A model generated the notes under the pieces. That model was not told the origin of the DNA, ran no database searches, and saw only the letters and a list, made by a program, of their open reading frames with translations. Source: Pelomonas sp047654805 (GTDB taxonomy: Bacteria > Pseudomonadota > Gammaproteobacteria > Burkholderiales > Burkholderiaceae_C). Taken from it: DNA of 64,000 nt. The stretch covers positions 1,488,001 through 1,552,000 of the forward strand of contig NZ_JASGIV010000001.1 in NCBI RefSeq assembly GCF_047654805.1, read 5' to 3'. Made by a program: the position numbers and the translations under genes. Shown piece by piece: positions 32,542 through 41,441 of this stretch. Position 1 is the stretch's first letter. Every line of letters starts with the position of its first letter.

Positions 32542-34230
32542 ATGATGAAAGCCTTGACGGCCCGGCTGGGGCCTACCTGGAACCGCCTTCCGGCCTTGCC
32601 GGGCGGGCTGGCCCGCGGCCTGCTGCCGGTGGTGGGACTGGCCCTGGCCGGTACAGCACTGGCGCTGATGCTGATGTGGCGCGACCAGGCTGGCTACAAG
32701 CCGGTGTTCGGCCAGCGCGAGCGCGTCGCCACCGCCGAGATGCTGGCGGTGCTGGATGCCGAGCGCGTTGCCTACCGCTTGCATCCCGACACCGGCCAGG
32801 TGCTGGTGCCCGAAGCCCAACTGGGCAAGGTACGCATGCTGCTGGCGGCGAAGGGCGTTGTCGCCAAGCTGCCTGCCGGCCTCGAGCTGATGGACAAGAA
32901 CGATCCATTGGGCGTCAGCCAGTTCGTGCAGGACGTGCGTTTCCGTCGCGGCCTGGAGGGTGAGCTGGCCCAGAGCATGATGAGCCTGGACGCGGTGGAG
33001 TCGGCGCGCGTGCACCTGTCCATCGCCAAGTCGTCGTCCTTCGTGCTGTCGGATGGCCAGAAGAGCTCCGCCTCAGTCGTGCTGACGCTCAAGCCCGGCC
33101 GCACGCTGGGCAACGAACAGATCGCCGCGGCCATCAATCTGGTGGCTGGCAGTGTCGCCAGCCTGGACCCTGCGCGAGTGAGTCTGGTGGACCAGGCCGG
33201 CAATCTGCTGTCTTCGCGCGTGGACCTCAGCGAAGGGTTCGAAGGCAGCCAGGTCACCGACGCTGCCAAACACTTCCAGGACGAAGCGCGCCGCAACGCC
33301 CGTGACCTGCTGGCGCCGGTGCTGGGCGACGAGAACTACCGCGTCTCCGTGACCGCCGAGGTCGACAACGACCGCGTGCAGGAGACGCGCGAGCAGTATG
33401 GTGATGCGCCGCGGCTGACCAACGAGGCCATGCGTGAGGAGCAGGACCGTGGCCAGCTGGCGCTGGGCATCCCCGGATCCCTGTCCAACCGGCCCGTCAA
33501 TGCGCCCAATCCTGCCGCGTCGGCGGCCGGTGGCGACGCTAACGCCACGCAGGCGCGCAAGAACGCCGCCACCCGCCAGTACGCCTACGACCGCAGCATC
33601 ACGCAGGTGAAGAAGAGCCGCGGCCGCCTGGCGCGGCTGTCGGTGGCCGTCGTGCTGAACAACGCGGTGGCGCCGGGCGGCGCCAAGGCCTGGACACCGG
33701 AGGACATCAGCAAGGTCGAGACCCTGCTGAGCAACGGCCTGGGCATCAGCGCGCAGCGAGGCGACAAGCTGGTGGTCTCGACGCTGAACTTCCCGGTGCC
33801 TGTGCCGGCCGCGCCCTGGTACGAGCAGCGCGACAACCTGATCGACATTGGCGGCTGGATAGGCTGGGCGGTGGCCGCGCTGCTGGGCTATCTGCTGCTG
33901 GCTCGCCCGCTGCTGCGCCTGGCCCAGCAGTCGCTGCAGCGTCAGGGCGCAGCGCCGGGTCGGCTGAACCCGCTGGAGCCCGCAGCCCTGGGCGGTGGTG
34001 CCGCGGCCGGCGAACTGGCCGGGCCGAGCGGCGCCGCACTGCCGGCACCGGGTGGACAGACGGCCGCCGAGCGCCCGATGTCCGTGGTGCCGCTGCTGGA
34101 GAACTATGAACTGCCGCCCCCCGGCTCGCCGGTGGATGTCCTGGTCGACCACCTGAAGATCCTCGCCTCCAAGGAGCCGGAGCGCGTCGCCGAGGTGGTC
34201 AAGCAATGGGTGCAGAAGAAAAATGCCTGA
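32542..34230 (+). CDS. fliF: Flagellar MS-ring protein FliF
   Basis: 562 residues. It has an N-terminal membrane helix (LLPVVGLALAGTALALMLMW, about 32-51), the YscJ-like ring-building domains up to about 230, a variable Gly/Ala/Asn-rich loop near 310-340 and a second membrane helix (IGWAVAALLGYLLLARPLL, about 438-456). The cytoplasmic tail that binds FliG ends the protein and overlaps the fliG start by eight bases. FliF builds the inner-membrane base of the motor. Confidence 0.97.
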   Translation: MMKALTARLGPTWNRLPALPGGLARGLLPVVGLALAGTALALMLMWRDQAGYKPVFGQRERVATAEMLAVLDAERVAYRLHPDTGQVLVPEAQLGKVRMLLAAKGVVAKLPAGLELMDKNDPLGVSQFVQDVRFRRGLEGELAQSMMSLDAVESARVHLSIAKSSSFVLSDGQKSSASVVLTLKPGRTLGNEQIAAAINLVAGSVASLDPARVSLVDQAGNLLSSRVDLSEGFEGSQVTDAAKHFQDEARRNARDLLAPVLGDENYRVSVTAEVDNDRVQETREQYGDAPRLTNEAMREEQDRGQLALGIPGSLSNRPVNAPNPAASAAGGDANATQARKNAATRQYAYDRSITQVKKSRGRLARLSVAVVLNNAVAPGGAKAWTPEDISKVETLLSNGLGISAQRGDKLVVSTLNFPVPVPAAPWYEQRDNLIDIGGWIGWAVAALLGYLLLARPLLRLAQQSLQRQGAAPGRLNPLEPAALGGGAAAGELAGPSGAALPAPGGQTAAERPMSVVPLLENYELPPPGSPVDVLVDHLKILASKEPERVAEVVKQWVQKKNA

Positions 34231-35251
34231 GGCCACCGAATTCATCCCCGCCACCACGGCCGAAGGCCTGACGCCAGTGGAGCGCGCCGCCATCGTGCTG
34301 CTGAGCATGGGCGAGGAGCCCGCCGCGGCGGTGCTGCGCTGCCTGTCGCGCGAGGAACTGCTGGACGTGACCCAGGTCATGTCGCGCATGAGCGGCATCA
34401 AGGTCGACTGGGTCAAGACCGCGCTGCAGGGCTTCTTCGACGACTATCGCGAGCAGAGCGGCGTGCACGGTGCGTCGCGCAGCTACCTGAAGCGCTCGCT
34501 GGACATGGCGCTGGGCGGCGACATCGCCAACAGCGTGCTCAACAACATCTACGGCGACGCCATCCGCCCCAAGATGCAGCGCCTGCAGTGGGCCTCGCCG
34601 AAATGGCTGGCCGACCACATCGCCGACGAGCATGTGCGGATGCAGGCCGTGTTCCTGGCCTTCCTGCCGCCCACGCTGGCCAGCGACGTGCTGGCCGCGC
34701 TGCCGGCCGCCGGCCGTGACCAGGTGCTGCTGAATGTGGCCCGCCTGTCCGAGGTGGACGCCGACCTGCTGGCCGAGCTGGAGCAACTGGTCGAGCGCTG
34801 CCTGGCGGGCCTGGGCCACCAGGGTGCCAACGTCGAGGGCGTGCGCCAGGTTGCCGAGATCCTGAACCGCCTGCCGGACCAGCGCCAGCAGATGGTGGAG
34901 CTGCTGCGCGCGCAGGACCCCGACGTCGTCAGCGAGATCGAGGTCAGCATGTACGACTTCTTCATCCTGTCGCGCCAGAGCGAGACGGTGCTGACCCGCA
35001 TCATTGAAGAGGTGCCGATCGAGCTGTGGGCCGTCGCGCTGAAGGGCGCCGAGCCCGCGGTGCGCAAAGCCATCCTGACGGCGATGCCGCGCCGCCAGGC
35101 GCAGAGCTTCGAGGACCTGATCCGCCGCAGCGGCCCCATCCCGCTGTCGCGCGCCGAGCAGTCGCGCAACGAGATCATGGCCCTGGTCAAGGGGCTCGTC
35201 GACGCCGGCGAGATCCAGGTACAGCTGTTTGCCGAGGCGACCGTCGAGTGA
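34223..35251 (+). CDS. fliG: Flagellar motor switch protein FliG
   Basis: 342 residues, full length. The N-terminal domain binds FliF. The middle carries a family EHPQ-like region, and the C-terminal torque domain (about 245-335) contains charged residues facing MotA (LKGAEPAVRKAILTAMPRRQ; SRAEQSRNEIM). Overlaps fliF and, by GTGA, fliH. Rotor component at the cytoplasmic face of the MS ring. Confidence 0.96.
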   Translation: MPEATEFIPATTAEGLTPVERAAIVLLSMGEEPAAAVLRCLSREELLDVTQVMSRMSGIKVDWVKTALQGFFDDYREQSGVHGASRSYLKRSLDMALGGDIANSVLNNIYGDAIRPKMQRLQWASPKWLADHIADEHVRMQAVFLAFLPPTLASDVLAALPAAGRDQVLLNVARLSEVDADLLAELEQLVERCLAGLGHQGANVEGVRQVAEILNRLPDQRQQMVELLRAQDPDVVSEIEVSMYDFFILSRQSETVLTRIIEEVPIELWAVALKGAEPAVRKAILTAMPRRQAQSFEDLIRRSGPIPLSRAEQSRNEIMALVKGLVDAGEIQVQLFAEATVE

Positions 35252-35922
35252 AGCCCGTCGTCCGCCCCCACCGCTTTCCGCCGCTGGCCCAGCTCAGCGC
35301 CGCGCGCGAGCTGGCCGGCAGCTCGCCGGCCCAGTTGCAGCAGGTGCTGGCCCAAGGCTTCCAGGAAGGCCTGGCCAAGGGCTACGAGGAAGGTCACGCC
35401 AGCGGCCTGGCCGCGGGTCGCGAGGCCGCCCAGGCCGTCGGCCGGGAGGAGGGCCGCGAGCAGGGCCGGCGCGAGGCGCAGGAGCGCTTCGCCACGCTGG
35501 CGCGCCCCGTGGACGCGCTGCTGGCCGAGCTGCGCCAGCTGCAGCACGACTACCAGTCGGCGCTGCGCAAGGAAGTGGTGGACCTGGTTGAGAAGGTCGC
35601 GCGCCAGGTCATCCGCGCCGAACTGACGCTGCAGCCCACGCAGCTGCTGGCCCTGGTCGATGAGACGCTGGCCAGCATGCCGGTGCGCCGCGAGGGCGTC
35701 GAGGTGTTCCTGAATCCCGAGGACCTGCGCCGCATCCAAGATCTGGCGCCCGAGCGTGCCCAGGCCTGGACGCTGCTGCCCGATGCCAAGCTGGAAAGCG
35801 GTGAATGCCGGCTGCTGGCCGGCGGCCACGAGGCGGACGCCGGCTGCCGCCAGCGTCTGGAGGCCTGCATGGATCAGGTCAAGACTCAGCTGCTGGACGC
35901 GGCTGCGGAGGATGCGTCGTGA
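35248..35922 (+). CDS. fliH: Flagellar export ATPase regulator FliH
   Basis: 224 residues. The GxxxG-rich helix typical of FliH is clear: GFQEGLAKGYEEGHASGLAAG, then more spaced glycines to about residue 70. The C-terminal V-ATPase-E-like domain binds the FliI N-terminus. GTG start inside the fliG stop (GTGA); an ATG-initiated longer reading inside fliG is rejected. Confidence 0.9.
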   Translation: MKPVVRPHRFPPLAQLSAARELAGSSPAQLQQVLAQGFQEGLAKGYEEGHASGLAAGREAAQAVGREEGREQGRREAQERFATLARPVDALLAELRQLQHDYQSALRKEVVDLVEKVARQVIRAELTLQPTQLLALVDETLASMPVRREGVEVFLNPEDLRRIQDLAPERAQAWTLLPDAKLESGECRLLAGGHEADAGCRQRLEACMDQVKTQLLDAAAEDAS

Positions 35923-37229
35923 TCGCCGCGGCGCTGCGCAAGGTCGAACTGGATGAGGTGCCGGTGGCCACGCCCACCGGCCGGCTGGTGGGTGCCTCCG
36001 GGCTGCTGCTGGAAAGTGCCGGCTGTGCGCTGCGCACCGGCCAGCGCTGCATGATCGAAGGTGCTGGCGACGAATGGATCGCAGCGCAGGTGGTGGGCTT
36101 CCGCGAGGAGGTCTCCTACCTGATGCCGTTCAAGAAGCCTGAGGGCCTGAGCACCGGCGCGCGCGTGCTGCCTGCGCCGGAGCAGCGGGCCCCCATGATC
36201 GGCCCGGCCTGGCTGGGCCGCATCGTCAACGGTCTGGGCGAGCCCATCGACGGCCTGGGCCGGCTGACGGGCGAGCACCCGCTGCCCAGCCGCCCGCCCA
36301 AGGTCAACCCGCTGAAGAAGACGCCCGTGCACGAGCCGCTGGACGTGGGTGTGCGCGCCATCAACGGCCTGCTGACGCTGGGTCGCGGCCAGCGCGTCGG
36401 GCTGATGGCCGGCTCGGGCGTGGGCAAGAGCGTGCTGTTGGGCCTGATCACGCGCCAGACCGTCGCCGACGTGGTGGTGGTCGGCCTGATTGGCGAGCGC
36501 GGCCGCGAGGTGCGCGAGTTCATCGACCTCAGCTTGGGCGAGACGGGCCTGGCGCGCGCCGTCGTCGTCGTCGCGCCGGCCGACGAGTCGCCGCTGATGC
36601 GCATGCGTGCCACCGAGCTGTGCCACACCATCGCCGCCCACTACCGCGACCAGGGGCAGCATGTGCTGCTGCTGGTGGACTCGCTGACCCGCTACGCCAT
36701 GGCCAAGCGCGAGGTCGCGCTGGCGCTGGGCGAGCCGCCGGCAACGCGCGGCTATCCGCCGTCGGTGTTCTCGGTGCTGCCCGAGCTGGTGGAGAGCGCA
36801 GGCAACGGCGAGAACCCGCAAGGCAGCATGAGCGCCATCTACACCGTGCTGGCCGAGGGCGACGACCAGCAGGATCCAGTGGTGGACACCGCGCGCGCCA
36901 TCCTGGACGGCCACATCGTGCTGTCGCGCGCGCTGGCCGAGCGTGGCCACTATCCGGCCATCGACGTGTCGCAGTCCATCAGCCGCTGCATGGCCCTGGT
37001 GGCGGCCAAGGAGCACCTGCAGGCGGCGCGCGAGCTTAAGGCGCTGGCGGCCAAGTTCGAGCAGGTGCGCGAGCTGATGCCGCTGGGCGCCTACGTGCCC
37101 GGCGCCGACCCACAGACCGACCGCGCCGTGCGGCTTTTCCCCCAGATCGAGGCCTTCCTGCACCAGGGCGTCAGCGAGCCGGCCCGGCTTGACGAGACCC
37201 TGCAGCGCCTCGCGGAGATCGTGCAATGA
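35919..37229 (+). CDS. fliI: Flagellum-specific export ATPase FliI
   Basis: 436 residues. F1-beta-like ATPase with Walker A GSGVGKS near residue 165-171, Walker B LLLVDSLTRYAMA and the GYPPSVFSVLPELVESAGN segment. It hexamerises below FlhA and releases substrates from chaperones. GTG start overlaps the fliH stop (GTGA); the stop overlaps fliJ (ATGA). Confidence 0.96.
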   Translation: MIAAALRKVELDEVPVATPTGRLVGASGLLLESAGCALRTGQRCMIEGAGDEWIAAQVVGFREEVSYLMPFKKPEGLSTGARVLPAPEQRAPMIGPAWLGRIVNGLGEPIDGLGRLTGEHPLPSRPPKVNPLKKTPVHEPLDVGVRAINGLLTLGRGQRVGLMAGSGVGKSVLLGLITRQTVADVVVVGLIGERGREVREFIDLSLGETGLARAVVVVAPADESPLMRMRATELCHTIAAHYRDQGQHVLLLVDSLTRYAMAKREVALALGEPPATRGYPPSVFSVLPELVESAGNGENPQGSMSAIYTVLAEGDDQQDPVVDTARAILDGHIVLSRALAERGHYPAIDVSQSISRCMALVAAKEHLQAARELKALAAKFEQVRELMPLGAYVPGADPQTDRAVRLFPQIEAFLHQGVSEPARLDETLQRLAEIVQ

Positions 37230-37654
37230 AGCAACTGCAGCTGAACCTGCGCCGCCTCGTCGACCTGCGTGGCCGCGAGCTGGAGCGTCACCAGGCCGAG
37301 CTGGCCACCAAGGAGCAGTTGCGCGCGCGCAGCGCCGCCACGGTGCAGCGGCTGGAGGCGCTTAACGCTCAGCTGGGCCCCACTGGCGTGTCCTCGCCAA
37401 GCCTGGCCGCCAACGGCGCCGACTACAAACAGGCCGTCATGCAATGGGCGGACCAGCAGCGCCAGAACCTTGCCGCGCACGAGGCCGACGTGGCCGCCCA
37501 GCGCCAGGCGGTGCTGGCCGTGGCGCGCAAGCAGGAGGCCGTGGGCCAGCTGCTGGACCGCGTGGGCGAGCGTCTGCGGGTCGAGGACGAGCGGCGCCAG
37601 CAGAAAGGCCAGGACGATATGGCTGGCCAGGTCTGGCTGCGGGGGCGGGCATGA
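37226..37654 (+). CDS. fliJ: Flagellar export stalk protein FliJ
   Basis: 142 residues, almost entirely an antiparallel coiled coil with Gln/Arg/Glu-rich heptads (LVDLRGRELERHQAELATKE), as in FliJ. It sits in the FliI hexamer like the gamma subunit of ATP synthase and contacts FlhA. Identified mainly by shape and by its position after fliI. A 76-base gap with a sigma-28-like site follows. Confidence 0.82.
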   Translation: MKQLQLNLRRLVDLRGRELERHQAELATKEQLRARSAATVQRLEALNAQLGPTGVSSPSLAANGADYKQAVMQWADQQRQNLAAHEADVAAQRQAVLAVARKQEAVGQLLDRVGERLRVEDERRQQKGQDDMAGQVWLRGRA

Positions 37655-37664
37655 ACGGCTTGTT

Positions 37665-37691
37665 TAAGTTGTTGGCCGCGCGCGTCGTCTT
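37665..37691 (+). promoter_or_regulatory. Sigma-28-like promoter before fliD
   Basis: TAAGTTGT, 11 bases, GTCGTCTT, 40 bases before the fliD ATG and just after the fliJ stop. It shares the TTTAAGT block and spacing with the flagellin site, which fits fliD as a late gene. Confidence 0.5.
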
Positions 37692-37730
37692 GTCCGGTGG
37701 TAGTCCCATCCCCGTCCTGAGGAGCAGCCG

Positions 37731-39107
37731 ATGACCACCACGACCTACGATCCGACGAGCACCGCCACTTCGCTGGCCAAGGCCTACACCTCGGCCGCGC
37801 AGTCGCTGATCGACACGCAGAAGACCGCCGCGACGACCACCTCCAGCGCCTTGAGCAAGCTGCAGAGCGCGCTGTCGAACTTCCAGATCTCGCTGAGTTC
37901 CCTCAGCTCCGTCTCCAGCAACAGCAGCATGCTGAAGATGAGCGCGACGCCGTCCGACGCCGCCGTCGCCAGCGCCACGGCGAGCAGCAAGGCCGCGCCG
38001 GGCAGCTACTCGCTGTTCGTCGAACAGCTGGCCAGCAACCAGCAGATCGCGTTCCAGGACCTGCCGGCCGCGGCGGCCAACGCCGCCGGCAAGATCACGC
38101 TGTCGCTGGGCAATGGCGACAGCTTCGATGTCGACCTCGCCATGGCCGACGTGGATGGCAACGGTTCGCTGTCCTATGCCGAGATTGCCCGCGCCGTGAA
38201 CGGCGCCAGTGGCAACGCGGGCAAGGTCACCGCCATGGTCAGCACCGTCAACGGCAAGTCCAGCCTGGTGTTCAGCTCCGGCGTGGGCGGCAGCGACGGC
38301 GAGATCACCGTCAGCGCCGACAGCGGCGTCGACACGGACCTGGCCACCGTGCTGAATGCCCCGCCCAAGGAGCTGGTCGCCGCCCGCAACGCCGTCGTAT
38401 GGCTGGGTGCCCAGGGCACCGGGCTGAAGATCGAGCAGAACAGCAACACCATCACCGCCATCGACGGCGTGACGCTGACGCTGAAGGCCGCCCAGGCTGC
38501 CGGCAGTGCCCCCATGACGCTGACCGTGGCGCAGGACACCAGCGCCACCAAGGACAACATCAACGGCTTCATCAACGCCTACAACACGCTGCGCAGCACG
38601 CTGGACAGCCTGCTCAAGAGTGGCGGCGAGGGCAGCACGGCCGGCCCGCTGGCCAGCGATTCCAGCCTGAAGTCCCTGCGTGACCGCCTGGCCGGCCTGC
38701 TGCGCCAGGACGTCGGTGGCGTGAACCTGCGCAACCTGGGCTTCTCGCTGGACCGCGCCGGCAAGCTCAGCCTGGACGACACCAAGCTCTCCAAGGCCCT
38801 GGCCAGCACCCCCGAGGCGCTGGACGACTTCCTCGGCAAGGCCACGCTGACCACGCGCAGCGGCCTGCTGGGCAGCCTCGCCAACGCCACCGAACAGTGG
38901 ACCAGCAGCACCAACGGTCTGCTGAAGAAGCGCCAGGACGCCATCACCACGCAGCAGCGTGCCCTGAACGACCGCCAGACCCGTCTCGACGCGCGCTTCG
39001 ACCAAATGTACGAGCGCTACCTGAAGCAGTTCTCCGCCCTGCAGGCCATGCAGGAGCAGATGTCCCAGACCTCCGGGCTGCTGGACAGCCTTTTCTCATC
39101 CAAGTAG
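37731..39107 (+). CDS. fliD: Flagellar filament cap protein FliD with EF-hand loop
   Basis: 458 residues. It has FliD-like N- and C-terminal coiled-coil regions and globular domains between. FliD pentamers cap the filament and fold flagellin into place. At residues 140-151 the loop DVDGNGSLSYAE is a textbook EF-hand calcium loop (D1, D3, N5, S7, S9, E12), followed by a helix (IARAVNGA). I know of no such loop as a standard FliD feature. GAGGAG precedes the ATG. Confidence 0.93.
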   Translation: MTTTTYDPTSTATSLAKAYTSAAQSLIDTQKTAATTTSSALSKLQSALSNFQISLSSLSSVSSNSSMLKMSATPSDAAVASATASSKAAPGSYSLFVEQLASNQQIAFQDLPAAAANAAGKITLSLGNGDSFDVDLAMADVDGNGSLSYAEIARAVNGASGNAGKVTAMVSTVNGKSSLVFSSGVGGSDGEITVSADSGVDTDLATVLNAPPKELVAARNAVVWLGAQGTGLKIEQNSNTITAIDGVTLTLKAAQAAGSAPMTLTVAQDTSATKDNINGFINAYNTLRSTLDSLLKSGGEGSTAGPLASDSSLKSLRDRLAGLLRQDVGGVNLRNLGFSLDRAGKLSLDDTKLSKALASTPEALDDFLGKATLTTRSGLLGSLANATEQWTSSTNGLLKKRQDAITTQQRALNDRQTRLDARFDQMYERYLKQFSALQAMQEQMSQTSGLLDSLFSSK

Positions 39108-39109
39108 TC

Positions 39110-39496
39110 ATGACCTACGACGCCTATCAAAGCTACCAGTCCGTCAATCTGAAGGCCCAGACCGCGCAGGCATCGCCGGTGCAGCTGGTGCTGGTTCTGA
39201 TGGACGGCCTGCTCGACGAGCTGGCGCGTGCGCGCGGCCACATCGAGGCTCGCCGCTTCGAGCTCAAGGCGGCCAGCTTGGAGAAGTGCGTCGGCATCAT
39301 CAACGGCCTGTCCAGCGCACTGGACATGGACGCGGGCGGCGAGGTCGTGAACAACCTCGCCCGCCTCTACGACTACTGCGCCGAGCGCCTGTACCGCGCC
39401 GGCGTTGAACTCGACGTGGCCATCATCGACGAGGTCCGCAACCTGCTGGGCCAGATCCGCGACGGCTGGCAGGGCGTGCAGGCCCGCCATGGATAA
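39110..39496 (+). CDS. fliS: Flagellin export chaperone FliS
   Basis: 128 residues. Hallmarks are YDAYQSYQSVNLKAQTAQASP, LVLVLMDGLLDELARAR and the end segment VRNLLGQIRDGWQGV. FliS binds the flagellin C-terminus in the cytosol and stops early polymerisation. It starts three bases after the fliD stop and overlaps the next gene. Confidence 0.93.
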   Translation: MTYDAYQSYQSVNLKAQTAQASPVQLVLVLMDGLLDELARARGHIEARRFELKAASLEKCVGIINGLSSALDMDAGGEVVNNLARLYDYCAERLYRAGVELDVAIIDEVRNLLGQIRDGWQGVQARHG

Positions 39497-39803
39497 GGCC
39501 ATGCAGCTGCTGCGCCTGGCCCAGGGCCTGCGTCAGGCCGGTCGCCACCGCGACTGGCGGGCGCTGCAGCGTCTGGACCTCGACCTGGGAGCCGCGCTGC
39601 GCGACTGGGTGCCGTCTGCCACGCCCAGTGAGCAGGAGCGCCAGGCCTTGCAGGCGCTGGGCGCGGCCCATGCCGAGGCCCGCCAGCTCTGTCGCGATGA
39701 GATGCAGTCGCTGGAGCAGACCCTGAATCAGATGCGCGAGGGCCGTGAGCGCTGGCGCGCCTATGCCGCCCACGGCGGCCAGCAGTTGGAGGACCAGCCA
39801 TGA
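39489..39803 (+). CDS. FliT-like flagellar chaperone (LafD position)
   Basis: 104 residues, all helical. The slot directly after fliD-fliS is that of FliT, the FliD chaperone, or LafD in lateral systems. Sequence similarity to FliT is weak, so the call rests on position, size and helical content. It overlaps fliS by eight bases and fliK by four. Confidence 0.6.
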   Translation: MDKAMQLLRLAQGLRQAGRHRDWRALQRLDLDLGAALRDWVPSATPSEQERQALQALGAAHAEARQLCRDEMQSLEQTLNQMREGRERWRAYAAHGGQQLEDQP

Positions 39804-40933
39804 ACACCGCAGCCCTGCTGCCCACGCCCGCCGCCACGGCCCGCCCGCAGCGCGGCGCGCTGGGCGTGTCCGATGCCTCCGCCGAGACCGCAGCGCCCAC
39901 CATGGATGACGGTTTCGCCGCACTGGTGGCCAGCCTGGACGCCGATGCGCAGCTGAGCATCCCGACGCCGCCCGCCGCGCAGCCGGCCGAAGCGTCGCTC
40001 GTCGCGGACACGGCGGACGGCTCCGAGCCGTTCGACCCGCAATCCGCGTTCGCGATGGCCGCGTTGGGTCTGTTGCCCGTGCCGGCGGCGCCTGTGGCGC
40101 CGGTTGCGCTGCAGACAGTGGCGTCCGCCGTCACGGGCGAAGTCGACGCGCCGGCCGCAGAGTCCGTGCTGCCTGGCGTGCTCGCGCCGCTGCCCGTGCC
40201 CGGGGATTCCCGGCCGCCCCCGGCAGTGCAGCCGCAAAACTTGCCACTGCCTCAGTCGGCACCGGCCGCAGCGGATGCCGAGACGGCCGCGGCGGCGGCC
40301 CCGGCCATCGCCGCCGTCAAGGCTGCAGAACCCGTGCCCGAATCGGACGAGACGACGAGCGCTGCACCGCAGAAGGTCGAGCGCGGCAGCGCTGGCACCG
40401 AGCTGCCCGCCGCCGCCCCCACGGCCGCACCGCTGCGCCCGGTTGCGACGCCGGCCCTGGTTCTGCCCACCGTTGCGCTGAAGGGCGACACCACGCAGTG
40501 GCAGCAGCCGCTGTTGCAGGCGCTGGGTGACCGGCTGCAGCTGCAGATCGCGGCGCGCAGTGATCAGGCCGTCATCCGGCTGGAGCCGCCCATGCTGGGC
40601 CGCGTGGAGATCGCCATCCGCCAGCAGGCCGGCGATCTGCAGGTGCGCATTGCCGCCAGCAACGAGGAGGTCACGCGCCAGATCCAGCAGGTCAGCGAGC
40701 CGCTGCGCCAGAGCCTGGTGCAGCGCCACGTCGGCGAGGTCAGCGTGCAGGTGGTGGCGCAGAGCGCAGCCGGCCGCGAGGCGGAAGCCCGCGGCGGTGC
40801 CCAGCAGCAGGCTGCGCGCGACGGCCAGCAGCAGGAACGCCAGGAGCAGCAGCAGCAGCGTCGCCCGGGACGCGGCCTGGACGGCGGGGAGGCCGCCAGC
40901 TTCGCGGCCGACTTCGCGTCCATGAAGGCCTGA
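39800..40933 (+). CDS. fliK: Flagellar hook-length control protein FliK
   Basis: 377 residues. A long Ala/Pro-rich unstructured N-terminal part (about 1-230) acts as the measuring tape. The C-terminal Flg_hook domain (about 235-330: LQLQIAARSDQAVIRLEPP, LGRVEIAI, VRIAASNEEVTRQI) contacts FlhB to switch export. A Gln-rich tail (QQQERQEQQQQRR) follows. Low conservation of the first half is normal for FliK. Confidence 0.88.
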   Translation: MNTAALLPTPAATARPQRGALGVSDASAETAAPTMDDGFAALVASLDADAQLSIPTPPAAQPAEASLVADTADGSEPFDPQSAFAMAALGLLPVPAAPVAPVALQTVASAVTGEVDAPAAESVLPGVLAPLPVPGDSRPPPAVQPQNLPLPQSAPAAADAETAAAAAPAIAAVKAAEPVPESDETTSAAPQKVERGSAGTELPAAAPTAAPLRPVATPALVLPTVALKGDTTQWQQPLLQALGDRLQLQIAARSDQAVIRLEPPMLGRVEIAIRQQAGDLQVRIAASNEEVTRQIQQVSEPLRQSLVQRHVGEVSVQVVAQSAAGREAEARGGAQQQAARDGQQQERQEQQQQRRPGRGLDGGEAASFAADFASMKA

Positions 40934-40961
40934 CGCGGGCCCAGCGAACGGAAGCAAGACC

Positions 40962-41441
40962 ATGAAGCAGAAATTCAAACTGATCGCCGTGATCGCGCTG
41001 GTAGGCCTGCTGGCCGCCGGCGTTGCGGGCGGGGCCGTTTGGTGGACCCTGGGTGCCCGGGCCACGCAGGGCGGTGAACAGGCCGAGAGCGCCGCCCCCG
41101 CCGATGACGGCAAGCCCGCGCCGGACTACAAGTACGTCACGCTGGAGAAGGTGCTGGTGATGATGCGCAGCGACGAAGGCGCCAGCGTGCCGCACTACCT
41201 GGCGATGGACGTGGTGTTCAAGACCCTGCCCGAGCAGGAGAAGCGCGCCAAGGAGCATCTGCCGCTGCTGCGCACCGTGGCGGTGAAGGCCTTGTCGGCC
41301 TACACGCTGGAGGGCGCGCGCACCATGACCGTGCCTGAGTTCGCCGAGGTGCTGAACAAGGCCTACCGCGACAGCTACGCGGCCGAGCGGCGCGAGGCGC
41401 CGTTCGCCGAGGCGCTGATCGGCAAGCTCATCATCGAGTGA
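40962..41441 (+). CDS. fliL: Flagellar basal-body-associated protein FliL
   Basis: 159 residues. One N-terminal membrane helix (LIAVIALVGLLAAGVAGGAVWW) is followed by a periplasmic FliL domain. FliL rings surround the stator and help torque at high load; in surface-swarming bacteria it also affects surface sensing. GGAAG precedes the ATG. The stop overlaps the fliA GTG. Confidence 0.88.
   Translation: MKQKFKLIAVIALVGLLAAGVAGGAVWWTLGARATQGGEQAESAAPADDGKPAPDYKYVTLEKVLVMMRSDEGASVPHYLAMDVVFKTLPEQEKRAKEHLPLLRTVAVKALSAYTLEGARTMTVPEFAEVLNKAYRDSYAAERREAPFAEALIGKLIIE

Noticed and set aside
37651..37734. 27-codon ORF between fliJ and fliD
   Set aside because: No ribosome site of its own; the interval is better explained by the fliD promoter and leader.
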